Shown one piece after another: positions 11,265 to 20,573 of a stretch of 64,000 nt of DNA. Both the position numbers and the translations under genes were made by a program. Every line of letters begins with the position of its first letter. The first letter of the stretch is position 1. Location of the stretch: NCBI GenBank assembly GCA_009192285.1, contig CM018604.1:4373746-4437745 (forward strand), read 5' to 3'. Below the pieces are notes generated by a model that was not told the DNA's origin, searched no databases, and was given only the letters and a program-made list of their open reading frames with translations. Source of the stretch: Morchella semilibera (Eukaryota; Ascomycota; Pezizomycetes; Pezizales; Morchellaceae).

Positions 11265-13022
11265 TATCCGCCCGCCCAGAGTTCTTCTGCTCTGGGCGGG
11301 GCCATTTCGTTGTATCCGCCCGCCCGCCCAGAGTAGAAGGATCTCTGGGCGGGCCATCTCGTTGTATCCGCCGGCCCGCCCAGAGTAAAAGGACTCTGGG
11401 CCGTTTCCTCCTATCTGCCCGCCCGCCCAGAGTAGGAGGACCTCTGGGCGGGCCGTTTCCTTCTTGAGAGGAATGATAGATGGATTTGGTTTGGAAAAAG
11501 TATATAAAACCTATGTAATTAGTTTAACTGGGTACTCAGGTGGGGGAACTCTACTACTCACTTTATTCATAGCTCGTGTTTGTATCCACCGGCCCGCCCA
11601 GAGTAGGAGGGCTCTGGGCGGACCGTTTCCTCCTATCTGCCCGCCCGCCCAGAGTAGGAGGACCTCTGGGCGGGCCGTTTCCTTCTTGAGAGGAATGATA
11701 GATGGATTTGGTTTGGAAAAGTATATAAAACCTATGTAATTAGTTTAACTGGGTACTCAGGTGGGGGAACTCTACTACTCACTTTATTCATAGCTCGTGT
11801 TTGTATCCACCGGCCCGCCCAGAGTAGGAGGGCTCTGGGCGGACCGTTTCCTCCTATCTGCCCGCCCGCCCAGAGTAGGAGGACCTCTGGGCGGGCCGTT
11901 TCCTCCTATCCGCTTGCCCGCCCAGAGTAGGAGGACCTCTGGGCGGGCCGTTTCCTTCTTGAGAGGAATGATAGATGGATTTGGTTTGGAAAAAATATAT
12001 AAAACCTATGTAATTAGTTTAACTGGGCACTCAGGTGGGGGAACTCTACTACTCACTTTATTCGTAGCTCGTGTTTGTATCCACCGGCCCGCCCAGAGTA
12101 AAAGGACTCTGGGCGGGCCGTTTCCTCCTATTCGTTCGCCCGCCCAGAGTAGGAGGACCTCTGGGCGGGCCGTTTCCTTCTCGAGAGGAATGATAGATGG
12201 ATTTGGTTTGGAAAAAATATATAAAACTTATGTAATTAGTTTAACTGGGCACTCAGGGGGGGGAACTCTACTACTCACTTTATTCATAGCTCGTGTTTGT
12301 ATCCACCGGCCCGCCCAGAGTAAAAGGACTCTGGGCGGGCCGTTTCCTCCTATCCGTTCGCCCGCCCAGAGTAGGAGGACCTCTGGGCGGGCCGTTTCCT
12401 CCTATCCGCCCGCCGCCCAGAGTAGGAGGACCTTGGGCGGGCCGTTTCCTTCTTGAGAGGAGTGATAGATGAATTTGGTTTGGAAAAAATATATAAAAAC
12501 CTATATATATAATTAGTTTAACTGAGCACTCAGGTGGGGGAACTCTACTACTCACTTTATTCGTAGCTCGTGTTTGTATCCACCGGCCCGCCCAGAGTAA
12601 AAGGACTCTGGGCGGGCCGTTTCCTCCTATTCGTTCGCCCGCCCAGAGTAGGAGGACCTCTGGGCGGGCCGTTTCCTTCTCGAGAGGAATGATAGATGGA
12701 TTTGGTTTGGGAAAAAATATATAAAACCTATGTAATTAGTTTAACTGGGCACTCAGGGGGGGGAACTCTACTACTCACTTTATTCATAGCTCGTGTTTGT
12801 ATCCACCGGCCCGCCCAGAGTAAAAGGACTCTGGGCGGGCCGTTTCCTCCTATCCGCCCGCCCGCCCAGAGTAGGAGGACCTCTGGGCGGGCCGTTTCCT
12901 TCTTGAGAGGAGTGATAGATGAATTTGGTTTGGAAGAAATATATAAAACCTATATATATAATTAGTTTAACTGAGCACTTAGGTGGGGGAACTCTACTAC
13001 TCACTTTATTCGTAGCTCGTGT
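11265..13022 (+). repeat. Hairpin satellite array with alternating short and long units
   Basis: GC-rich inverted repeats, with arm GCCCGCCCAGAG and its complement CTCTGGGCGGGC around 8-9-base spacers such as TAGGAGGAC or TAAAAGGA, occur two or three at a time. An AT-rich linker separates the groups; it contains GATAGATGGATTTGGTTTGG, ATATAAAACCTA and CTACTACTCACTTTATTC. Linker starts (GAATGATAG or GAGTGATAG) lie at about 11471, 11693, 11966, 12188, 12460, 12687 and 12910, giving spacings of 222, 273, 222, 272, 227 and 223 bp. Long units contain three hairpins and short units two. Confidence 0.9.
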
Positions 13023-13548
13023 CATCGTGTTTGGACCTAGCTAAAAGCTCATAATTTGAGCTTGAGCCTAAGTTCCACCTCGCGCGGCCCCTAGAAAGTT
13101 GTATGCTAGGGCTGCACGAGAGACGTGCATTGCGTAATGTGCCCTCCCAGGAAACCTGTCTCGAAGTGGATTGCGTTCCAGGAGAAGATGATGACCTAGC
13201 TTTCTTCGAGGTCAAAATTAGTTTTGGTTCCAAGTATAAATTGAGGCAATTGGTCTTACTATGGGTGTTTTTAATATCGTGGATCAATCTGAAATGATAC
13301 CGAAAACTCTCGGTAAATAGTTCTAAATTTTCTCTCCGATCGATAATGACTACCGTCCCTCAAGTTGATTATTTAGCGTGATAGTATTTTCTATCAAGTG
13401 GTGCGCCAAATAATACCCCGACAGGCCATTTTCGAGGAGAGCGCGGGAATTGTGGATGCTGGTGGTCCCGATATTGTAAGGCCGCTGGAGGTTTCCGGCC
13501 GATAATGATGGCCTCGATATAGGGCTTGGAGCCGGTAGTGGTTTCCCT
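13023..13548. other. Spacer between the satellite block and the T/A tract
   Basis: No supported gene. The segment near 13475-13545 resembles the plus strand at about 14065-14115: both carry a GGCCGGT or GGCCGAT element and then GGCTTGGARCCGGTAG. This indicates a local duplicated repeat. Confidence 0.4.
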
Positions 13549-13750
13549 CTTCTTTTTTTTTATTTTTTTTTTTTTTATTTTTTTTTTTATTTTTTTTTTA
13601 TTTTTTTTATTTTTTTTATTTTTTTTTTTTTTTTTTTTTATTTTTTTTTATTTTTATTTTTTTTTTTTTTTTATTTTTTTTATTTTTATTATTTTTTTTT
13701 TTTTTTTTTATTTTTTTTTTTTTTTTTTTATTTTTTTTATTTTTTTTCTT
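13549..13750 (+). repeat. 200-bp T-rich low-complexity tract
   Basis: The tract is almost entirely T with single A interruptions every few bases on the plus strand. The translated 79-codon ORF (F, I, Y, L only) is an artefact of composition. Confidence 0.95.
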
Positions 13751-13910
13751 TCCTTTCGATGTTAGTATATGTGTCATGCCCGCCTATTCACCATCTGCAG
13801 CAGAGACATCGACAGGAAGGATAGATTACCTCTGTCCACCTAATACTGTGCAGATATTGATAGCCGCACTCTTTCAAATAGTCAATATTGACTATGATCG
13901 TTCGTGTGTG

Positions 13911-14420
13911 TCAAAATCGTAAGCGTAATCTCAGGGAAAATGAGAAACCGATATCCGACCATATATGGTCCTTTGGTGGAATTCTCGGGGCAACTGTTTG
14001 GTTGACCGATTGTAACAGTAACAGTTGATCCTTCGGCTGATAAAATCTCGGATAACAATTGGCCTCCGGCCGGTGCCTAATAACCTCTAAAGGCTTGGAA
14101 CCGGTAGCTGGCTTGTCGTAAACAACTACATGTATACTCATAATAACTGTGTCCGGGATCCTAGCGCCAAAAATAGCGCCAAAAATGTTGGTTAATGCGT
14201 GCGGTACGATGATAGCCTCAGGAATCATTTGCAGCGGCGATCTAACATCAACTGCTGCAGAAGGCACGGCCCGGCCAGAGACTGTCTTGATCGTTGTCTT
14301 TAATCCTCTCTTGCCCGTCTTTTTTTTTTCTCGTTTTCGTTTCTCGTTCCCGTTCCTCGCCACCTCCGTTATGTTACTGCTCGGGCCGGGTGGCTGGCCA
14401 CTGTCGTCTCTAGCAGCCAT
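13911..14420 (-). CDS. Doubtful hypothetical ORF
   Basis: An uninterrupted frame of about 170 codons starts best at the internal ATG near 14420 (MAARDDSGQPPG), with an in-frame ATG 24 bases upstream. After a Lys/Arg-rich section (residues about 25-45) it has a moderately hydrophobic middle (PEAIIVPHALTNIFGAIFGA) and a tail ending RLRLRLRF style. I recognise no family. Part of the sequence overlaps a local repeat shared with 13475-13545, so it may be transposon-derived or non-coding. The upstream flank holds three copies of ATATATAGCTTTC-like sequence, at 14447-14490. Confidence 0.25.
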   Translation of the reverse strand: MAARDDSGQPPGPSSNITEVARNGNEKRKREKKKTGKRGLKTTIKTVSGRAVPSAAVDVRSPLQMIPEAIIVPHALTNIFGAIFGARIPDTVIMSIHVVVYDKPATGSKPLEVIRHRPEANCYPRFYQPKDQLLLLQSVNQTVAPRIPPKDHIWSDIGFSFSLRLRLRF

Positions 14421-14449
14421 TAAGGAAACACTTGATAGCCACAATCGCT

Positions 14450-15390
14450 ATAGCTTTCGTTATATATAGCTTCACTATATATAGCTTTCACAATGTCGAA
14501 CTGACTTTGGGGAGCTAGAAACGCTGCTGGACAACGGTTCGATGGTAACATACCCCCTCTTCTCCGACTTCGTCTCTCTTGACCACCTGATCTGCTATCT
14601 CAAAGTTTCCAGTGACGTTTCCGATTCTCATACTCGGGTGCTATCGTCTTTGGAAGTCTCTCGATGCGCTGCTGCCCCATTTAAAGATCCGATAAGGGCC
14701 ATGGGCTAGCGCAACTCCTTCAAAAGGATGGGCTAGCCAGGTGTCTTAATGGGCCTAGAAGAGACCCATAGGGGCACTCACACCTTTCCCTAACTTCTTC
14801 AGGAACGGGGCCCGTAGTGCCCCATAAAACATCCAAGACTCTGCTATTGGCCCTGCGAAAGGGCACCCTTGGTTTGACAAAGCCACCCAAATCCTCTGTC
14901 TATCTCGCGGGGGACTTTGGACACAAAACCTAGCCTTGCAGCATCGCATGTATCTGGCGAGTCGGATCCATATACCTAGAGCTAGGTTAGCTTAGGATTT
15001 GGTAATTATAAGAGGAATGGGATTGGGAATACAAACCCTCCTGGCTTCTCTCAGCCCACTCCACACCGCATCACTCTGCCCCATTGTGCCCCACCTCCGC
15101 ACCAGCGCGCCTCCAAACCTCTCTCTTCTCTCTCTACTTCTGCTCTACCAATCTGTCTCAATATATACAGACCTTTCAGGCAGATTATTCAGCGTCATCT
15201 AAACTTTGCAAGGACATAACCCCTCGCAGGGTTACTCAAAGTGCTACAAACTGCAGCGCCGTAAAGATTTAGGGGTAGAATCAACCTAAACATATATTCC
15301 AAGTTAGTCTCGAGAATACCAAATAAGAACTTGGAAATGCGTACCGTACCGGCCAACCAGGGTTTTGCTCCTTCTCACCCTCGCCAACTG
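14450..15390. other. Intergenic, no supported gene
   Basis: Short ORFs only. I see nothing recognisable apart from AT-rich repeats next to 14450. Confidence 0.4.
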
Positions 15391-15812
15391 GATCTTTGGT
15401 TTTCACTGAAGTTATCCTCTCCAGCCTTTTTTTTTCGGGGTTTATAATTTTATAATTTTTTTTGGTTTTGTGTTTTTGTCTCCTCAATCTGCCCCCCCAA
15501 CAAATCAATACCAACAGTCGCAACATCCGGGGAAAGGTGGAAACTTACTCGTAATCCCGCCATAGGTGTCTGGTTTTTCGGTTGGGGTTATCTCTCCCCC
15601 ATAGAGCTTCGGTTTTTCGGTTGGAGCTATCCATCCCCAACCTTTTTTTCTTCGGGGGTTATATAGTTTAAATTTTTTTTGGCTTCTATATTTTCTCGTC
15701 TCAATCTGCCAATAAAGGTTAATATCAATTACTGGAATGTGGTGGAGAGCTTGGGGAGCTTACTCGTAATCCCGCCATGGATTTTAGTTTTTACATGGAG
15801 TTACCATCTCCC
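15391..15812 (+). repeat. Imperfect direct repeat, unit of about 190-210 bp, two and a half copies
   Basis: Copies begin near 15391 and 15604, with a partial third at 15780 and a short one at 15568. Each has GGTTTTTCGGTTGG or a variant and then TCTCCCC or a variant. A T-rich part with TTCGGGG follows, then AATCTGCC and finally CTTACTCGTAATCCCGCCAT. The array abuts the 3' end of the large minus-strand gene and may represent duplicated 3' sequence of that gene. Confidence 0.6.
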
Positions 15813-15833
15813 ACTTTCGACCCAGAGAACAAA

Positions 15834-18203
15834 CTATTCCAGGAGCCAACGCCCAAGGAAAAACTCGCTGATGCTCCAGGTAATCTGCACGACAACCTCA
15901 CATACTGGGGCTATGGGAAGATCCGGGCTGCCTTCGAGGAGAACAGCGCAGGCAACTTCGGCGAAGTCTCCTGGAGATTCCTGATCGATTGTGCCTTGAT
16001 CGATTGTGTCCTGATCGATTGTGCCCTCATCGATGTTGCACTTTGGTTTGTTGTCAGCCGGCGCTTCTGAGGTCTCCTCAAATGCAAGGCCACAAGATAC
16101 ACCAACAAAGACATCCTGGAGCAGGAGGGAGTGCGTCTCCAAAAACTTCTTCCTCTCAAACTGCGCAATCTCGGAAGCTGTTGGGGCAGGAATGCTCGGT
16201 ACACGGGGCCCGATTCCACACCATGAATTTGGCTCGCACATTTCATATAGGGATACCGGCTGGCACATAGCCATGACTGACTCGGGAATTTCTGCAATAT
16301 CGGGTGTTGCCTGGTGTCCATTCCAAGCAAACCAGCCAATGGCAGCAGCAAACACGAACGCTGAAATCATCAGGAGGAGGTTCTTGGGGTTGCAGTGGAT
16401 CTTTGAGAGTTTGTGCTTCTCGACTGTAGGGTAGATGCTGCTCCAACCGCGCCCAGGCTTACCCCCAGGACCGGGCCCGCGTTTGCGCCGTGGCTCAACC
16501 GTCCATTGGGGGCTAGGATGGCGATCGTACAAGCCTTGTGAGATTATCCTTCTTGGATAAATGATGGGGGTCTCACTACCAGCTACATTCCTTGGTCTGG
16601 GGCGGGCCCTTGGGGGGGTCGGGGGGTAGAATTCATCGTCGTTGTAGTTGAAGCGCCTAGGGGGCGCCGGGGGGGCCGGGGGGGAGTACTCATCGTCGCT
16701 GTAGTAGAAGAGCCTGGGGGGTGTCTCTGGGCGGGGCGGCGCCGGGAGGTCTTCTTCGGGCGGCGCCAGGATGTCTTCTTCGGGCGGCGCCAGGATGTCT
16801 TCTTCGGGCGGCGCCAGGATGTCTTCTTCGGGCGGCGCCAGGATGTCTTCTTCGGGCTGCGACTCTTCCGGTGACTCTGGGAAGGATCCTGGGATTACAT
16901 TACGTGGAGGTGTGCCCGGTTCCCGTTCTATATCCCCTGAATTGGCATCTGACTCTGTTAAAGTCTCGGTTTCGACCTCATCCAGATCGGGGCACTTGGT
17001 AGCGTCGCTAGCTATAGGTTGGGGGGGCGCTGCAGGGGAAGCCGGAAGATCCAGCATACTCTCTGACTCGGTAGATGATACTTCCTCACTCAAAGTCTCC
17101 ATATCATTCATGTCTTCTCTTTGTTCAGCGAAAGCTAGACAGGATGAAGCAACTGGCGACGGTGGTGAAGACTCGGCGACTTCGATCTCTGGAGCCGTTG
17201 TCTTGTCCTCGTTAGCAGCCTTGATATCAACCGGGCTGGCAAAAAGGATGCTTCCCATATTTGCGGACGGAGAAACATATTCGGACAGAGTGGGCTCAGC
17301 TTCTCTTTCGTCAGCTGGGGCGCCCCCTGGCAGCGGGAGTTGAGGGGGTTGGAGACAAGTTTGGGGGAGGTCGGGTTCACGGTCTGTATCAGAGTCCTCA
17401 CTGTCGGAGCTGGATAGGGGTTCATACAGCTTCCGCTGGACTCTGGGAGTTACTCGAGACTGTATAGCAGCCAGTTGCTCATGTGCAAAGGTCTCGGTGA
17501 TGGCCGCAAAGTCGATGGCGGGCTTCCTGACCGGGGCTGGCTCCTCTTCTTCCTTTTCTTCCTCTTCCTCACCCTCACTCTCGGCCTCATCCTCGCCCTC
17601 GTAATCTTCATCTGACTCTATATCAGTTAAATCTGACGAGGAAGATTCATAGCCTTCTTCAGAGGCTTTGGGGGTTTCCTCGGAGGCTATGGAGGTTTCT
17701 TCAGGGGCTTTTGAGGTTTCCTCGAGAGCTTTGGAAGCTCCTTCAGAAGCTTCGGAAGCTCCTCTAGTTATAACGGCATCCTCTCCGTCGTTCAATCCCT
17801 GACGGCAGGCTGGCCAGTCCTCCTTGATGTCTTCGTCTATGTCCATGGCGTCGCCGTAGTCTCCACCCATCTCCATATCGTCGTCCTTGGCATGTCGGCC
17901 ACGCTCTTCTTCAATCATGGGGTCTGCGCCCTTGTAGTGGTTGTTCTCCTGGACGATATCCATTTCATCGTCCGGCATTGGCCTATTGTACTCCTCCTCA
18001 AAGTCCATGTCCATGTCGGGATAAATATAATTGCCATCGGAATCCTCGACATCGGACATAGGGCTATTCCATTCTTCTTCGAAGGAATCGTAGCCATCAT
18101 CCCCTTCACCCATGATAGTATCAGTTCCTAGACTGACTGGGGCGAGGGGGGTGACCTGGGTAGCCATGGAGTGGAGCTCGGCAGCCATGGCCTGGGTGGC
18201 CAT
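15834..18203 (-). CDS. Acidic single-pass membrane protein, C-terminal part of a large repeat protein
   Basis: About 789 codons are open. The first 15 or so residues (MATQAMAAELHSMATQV) continue the repeat pattern of the ORF at 18128-20260. The join between the two is a shortened G-run, so this is probably the downstream half of one gene rather than a separate gene. After the repeat remnant comes a very acidic region (many D/E, about residues 30-240) with an ASEETxKAxEE-type repeat. A Pro/Glu region follows, with five tandem 8-residue units of type EEDILAPP (coding 16733-16856). Next is a basic stretch (RRKRGPGPGGKPGRG) and a single hydrophobic helix, LLLMISAFVFAAAIGWFAW, near residue 608. 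After the helix is a domain with several cysteines and a short TIDQ repeat. The arrangement suggests a membrane-anchored low-complexity protein; function unknown. Confidence 0.6.
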   Translation of the reverse strand: MATQAMAAELHSMATQVTPLAPVSLGTDTIMGEGDDGYDSFEEEWNSPMSDVEDSDGNYIYPDMDMDFEEEYNRPMPDDEMDIVQENNHYKGADPMIEEERGRHAKDDDMEMGGDYGDAMDIDEDIKEDWPACRQGLNDGEDAVITRGASEASEGASKALEETSKAPEETSIASEETPKASEEGYESSSSDLTDIESDEDYEGEDEAESEGEEEEEKEEEEPAPVRKPAIDFAAITETFAHEQLAAIQSRVTPRVQRKLYEPLSSSDSEDSDTDREPDLPQTCLQPPQLPLPGGAPADEREAEPTLSEYVSPSANMGSILFASPVDIKAANEDKTTAPEIEVAESSPPSPVASSCLAFAEQREDMNDMETLSEEVSSTESESMLDLPASPAAPPQPIASDATKCPDLDEVETETLTESDANSGDIEREPGTPPRNVIPGSFPESPEESQPEEDILAPPEEDILAPPEEDILAPPEEDILAPPEEDLPAPPRPETPPRLFYYSDDEYSPPAPPAPPRRFNYNDDEFYPPTPPRARPRPRNVAGSETPIIYPRRIISQGLYDRHPSPQWTVEPRRKRGPGPGGKPGRGWSSIYPTVEKHKLSKIHCNPKNLLLMISAFVFAAAIGWFAWNGHQATPDIAEIPESVMAMCQPVSLYEMCEPNSWCGIGPRVPSIPAPTASEIAQFERKKFLETHSLLLQDVFVGVSCGLAFEETSEAPADNKPKCNIDEGTIDQDTIDQGTIDQESPGDFAEVACAVLLEGSPDLPIAPVCEVVVQITWSISEFFLGRWLLE
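16733..16856 (-). repeat. 24-bp in-frame coding repeat (EEDILAPP), five units
   Basis: On the plus strand GGCGCCAGGATGTCTTCTTC recurs every 24 bases. The unit keeps the reading frame, so the protein carries near-identical 8-residue repeats. The last unit differs (EEDLPAPP). Confidence 0.9.
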
Positions 18204-20260
18204 GGAGGGGGGACCTGGGTAGCCGTGGAAGGGCGGAGCTGGGCAGCCATGGAGTAGAGCTCGGCAGCCATGGCCTGGGTAGCCATGGAGGGGAGGACCT
18301 GGGTAGCCATGGAGGGGGGGACCTGGGTAGCCATGGAGGTGGGGACCTGGGTAGCCATGGAGGGGGGGACCTGGGTAGCCGTGGAAGGGCGGAGCTGGGC
18401 AGCCATGGAGTAGAGCTCGGCAGCCATGGCCTGGGTGGCCATGGAGGGGGGGACCTGGGTAGCCATGGAGGGGGGGACCTGGGTAGCCGTGGAAGGGCGG
18501 AGCTGGGCAGCCATGGAGGAGAGCTCGGCAGCCATGGCCTGGGTAGCCATGGAGGGGAGGACCTGGGTAGCCATGGAGGGGGGGACCTGGGTAGCCATGG
18601 AGGTGGGGACCTGGGTAGCCATGGAGGGGCGGAGCTGGGTAGCTATGGAGGGGGGGGCCTGGGTAGCCGTGGGGGGAGAGACCTGGGTAGCCGTGGAGGG
18701 GGGGACCTGGGTAGTCATGGAGCGGAGCTCGGTAGCCATGGCCTGGGTAGCCATGGAGGGGCGGAGCTGGGTAGCCGTGGAGGGGGAGACCTGGGTAGCC
18801 ATTGAGGTGGGGACCTGGGCAGCCATTGAGGTGGGGACCTGGGCAGCCGTGGGGGGAGAGACCTGGGTAGCCGTGGAGGGGGGGACCTGGGTAGTCATGG
18901 AGCGGAGCTCGGTAGCCATGGAGTTGGGGACCTGGGTAGCCATGGACGTGGGGACCTGGGTAGCCGTGGGGGGAGAGACCTGGGTAGCCGTGGAGGGGGG
19001 GACCTGGGTAGCCATGGAGGGGGAGACCTGGGTAGCCATGGAGGGGGGGACCTGGGCAGCCATGGAGGGGGGGACCTGGGCAGCCATGAAGGAGTCGATA
19101 CTGGCAGCCACGGACTCGAGCTTGGCATCCAAGGAGGGGGGGGTCTGGGCAGCGCAGGTGCGGATCTGGCCAGCCATGGAGCGGAGCTGGGCAGCTATGT
19201 AGAAGAGATCGGCATTCATAGAAGGGGGGACCTGGGAAGCCATGCAGATGTGGAGCTCGTTAGCCATGGCGTCGAGATCGCGACCAAATTGGTCGAAGTT
19301 CTGGGCACCGCCTGGAGAGCGGATCTCATTAACCGCGAAGCGGAGCTGTCTAGCTAGGAAGCAGAGCTCGACCTCCAGGGAGGGGGTGGCCCGGGTTTCC
19401 TTGGAGGAGTGGAGCTGGGCAGCCATGGAGTTGATCTCGACACCCATGGAGGGGGAGAAACCTTTGGAGGAGGAGCGGAGCTGGGTACCCATGGAGCGGA
19501 GCTTAGCCTCCATGGAGGGGGGGACTATGGAGGGGACCTCGGGTTCCCAGCGGGCAGCGCAGGCAAGCACGAAGGAGCGGAGCTTGGAAACTATGTCGTT
19601 GAACTCGCGATCAATGGAGGGGGGGACCTGGGTAGCCGTGGAGGGGGGGACCTGGGTAACAATGAAGGAGTGGAGCCTGGTAGCTATGAAGTCGAGCTCG
19701 GTATCCAAGGTGAAGCGCTTGTTAGGATGGGAGCGGTTACGTTCAGCTGCGTCGTGGAGCTGGAGAGTTCTGAAGTAGACCTCGGTACCCTTGTAGAGGG
19801 GGACCTGGGCAACTATCAAGGGGAGGAGCTCGCCATACATGGAGTCGAGGTGGTCACAAACGAAGGGGACGAGCCAGGCAGACGAGGGGGAGCGGAGCTC
19901 GCGAGCCATGGAGCGGAGCCCGGTAGTTACGGCTTGGAGCTCGACATCCAGGGAGGTGGGGGCCTGGGTAGCCATGGAGGGAGGGGCCTGGGTAGCCATG
20001 GAGGTGGGGACCTGGGTAGCCGTGGGGGGAGAGACCTGGGTAACCGTGGAGGGGGGAACCTGGGTAGCAATGGAGCGGAGCTCGGTAGCCATGGAGTTGG
20101 GGACCTGGGCAGCCATGGAGGTGGGGACCTGGGCAGCCATGGAGGGAGGGTTATGAGGAGGGGTGGTCTCGGATTCATTGGAAGCGACCATTCCCTGCGG
20201 AGCTATAGCGATAGCTGGAGCATCTCCGAAAACAAGTCCGTGATCTCTTTGAGGTCCCAT
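18128..20260 (-). CDS. MATQVPPS-repeat protein, N-terminal part of the large repeat protein
   Basis: A 710-codon ORF starts at ATG 20260 (MGPQRDHGLVFGDAP). It consists largely of degenerate repeats. Eight-residue units of type MATQVPPS alternate with longer units of type MATELRSMTTQVPPS or LDAKLESVAASIDSF. These units look like short amphipathic helices (xxLRSMxxQL) separated by proline-rich links. Diverged units dominate residues 70-340 and nearly identical ones residues 340-690, as if the latter expanded recently. The last 20 or so residues switch to a Pro/Trp-rich frame because the copy at 18207-18212 has six G where sister copies have seven. The following ORF then continues the same repeat in another frame. 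I infer one gene of roughly 1,480 codons. No known domain; apolipoprotein- or perilipin-like behaviour is only a guess from the helical pattern. Confidence 0.6.
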   Translation of the reverse strand: MGPQRDHGLVFGDAPAIAIAPQGMVASNESETTPPHNPPSMAAQVPTSMAAQVPNSMATELRSIATQVPPSTVTQVSPPTATQVPTSMATQAPPSMATQAPTSLDVELQAVTTGLRSMARELRSPSSAWLVPFVCDHLDSMYGELLPLIVAQVPLYKGTEVYFRTLQLHDAAERNRSHPNKRFTLDTELDFIATRLHSFIVTQVPPSTATQVPPSIDREFNDIVSKLRSFVLACAARWEPEVPSIVPPSMEAKLRSMGTQLRSSSKGFSPSMGVEINSMAAQLHSSKETRATPSLEVELCFLARQLRFAVNEIRSPGGAQNFDQFGRDLDAMANELHICMASQVPPSMNADLFYIAAQLRSMAGQIRTCAAQTPPSLDAKLESVAASIDSFMAAQVPPSMAAQVPPSMATQVSPSMATQVPPSTATQVSPPTATQVPTSMATQVPNSMATELRSMTTQVPPSTATQVSPPTAAQVPTSMAAQVPTSMATQVSPSTATQLRPSMATQAMATELRSMTTQVPPSTATQVSPPTATQAPPSIATQLRPSMATQVPTSMATQVPPSMATQVLPSMATQAMAAELSSMAAQLRPSTATQVPPSMATQVPPSMATQAMAAELYSMAAQLRPSTATQVPPSMATQVPTSMATQVPPSMATQVLPSMATQAMAAELYSMAAQLRPSTATQVPPPWPPRPWLPSSTPWLPRSPPSPQSV

Positions 20261-20573
20261 ACTACTATCATATATGTTAGAACTATAATTTGTGTATAGG
20301 TAGTTTTCTTAGACATATTTTATAGTAGGTCTCGAAAAGGTTTATGAACAAGGGTTCTAGTGTGGGAACTGGGTATAAGAAGAAATCTTTTTTTTTTCAT
20401 TTCTCTTTTGCAGGGTAAAGTCTTGTGGGACTAAAGGAACATCAAGGGGGTACTTACGACATCTTGAACGGTTATATGAGGTGGGTGACGGTGAAGATGG
20501 CTTGGAATCGATTAGGGTGGGTTTTGGGGTCGTGACAGTTGTGTCTTCAACGCTTGTGGGTGATAAGGTTGGA
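20261..20573. other. 5' flank of the repeat-protein gene
   Basis: AT-rich sequence upstream of the ATG at 20260. No promoter motif could be singled out. Confidence 0.3.

Noticed and set aside
9375-11467. Three long plus-strand ORFs (548-680 codons) rich in P, F, S and L
   Set aside because: They are all three frames of one 128-bp satellite whose length is not a multiple of 3 and which has no forward stop. The same peptide string cycles through every frame, which is an arithmetic effect, not coding.
18426-20299. Plus-strand ORFs (258, 178, 296 codons) rich in W, A, M, E and G
   Set aside because: Antisense shadows of the MATQVPPS repeats. The minus strand carries the unique N- and C-terminal sequence and the membrane helix.
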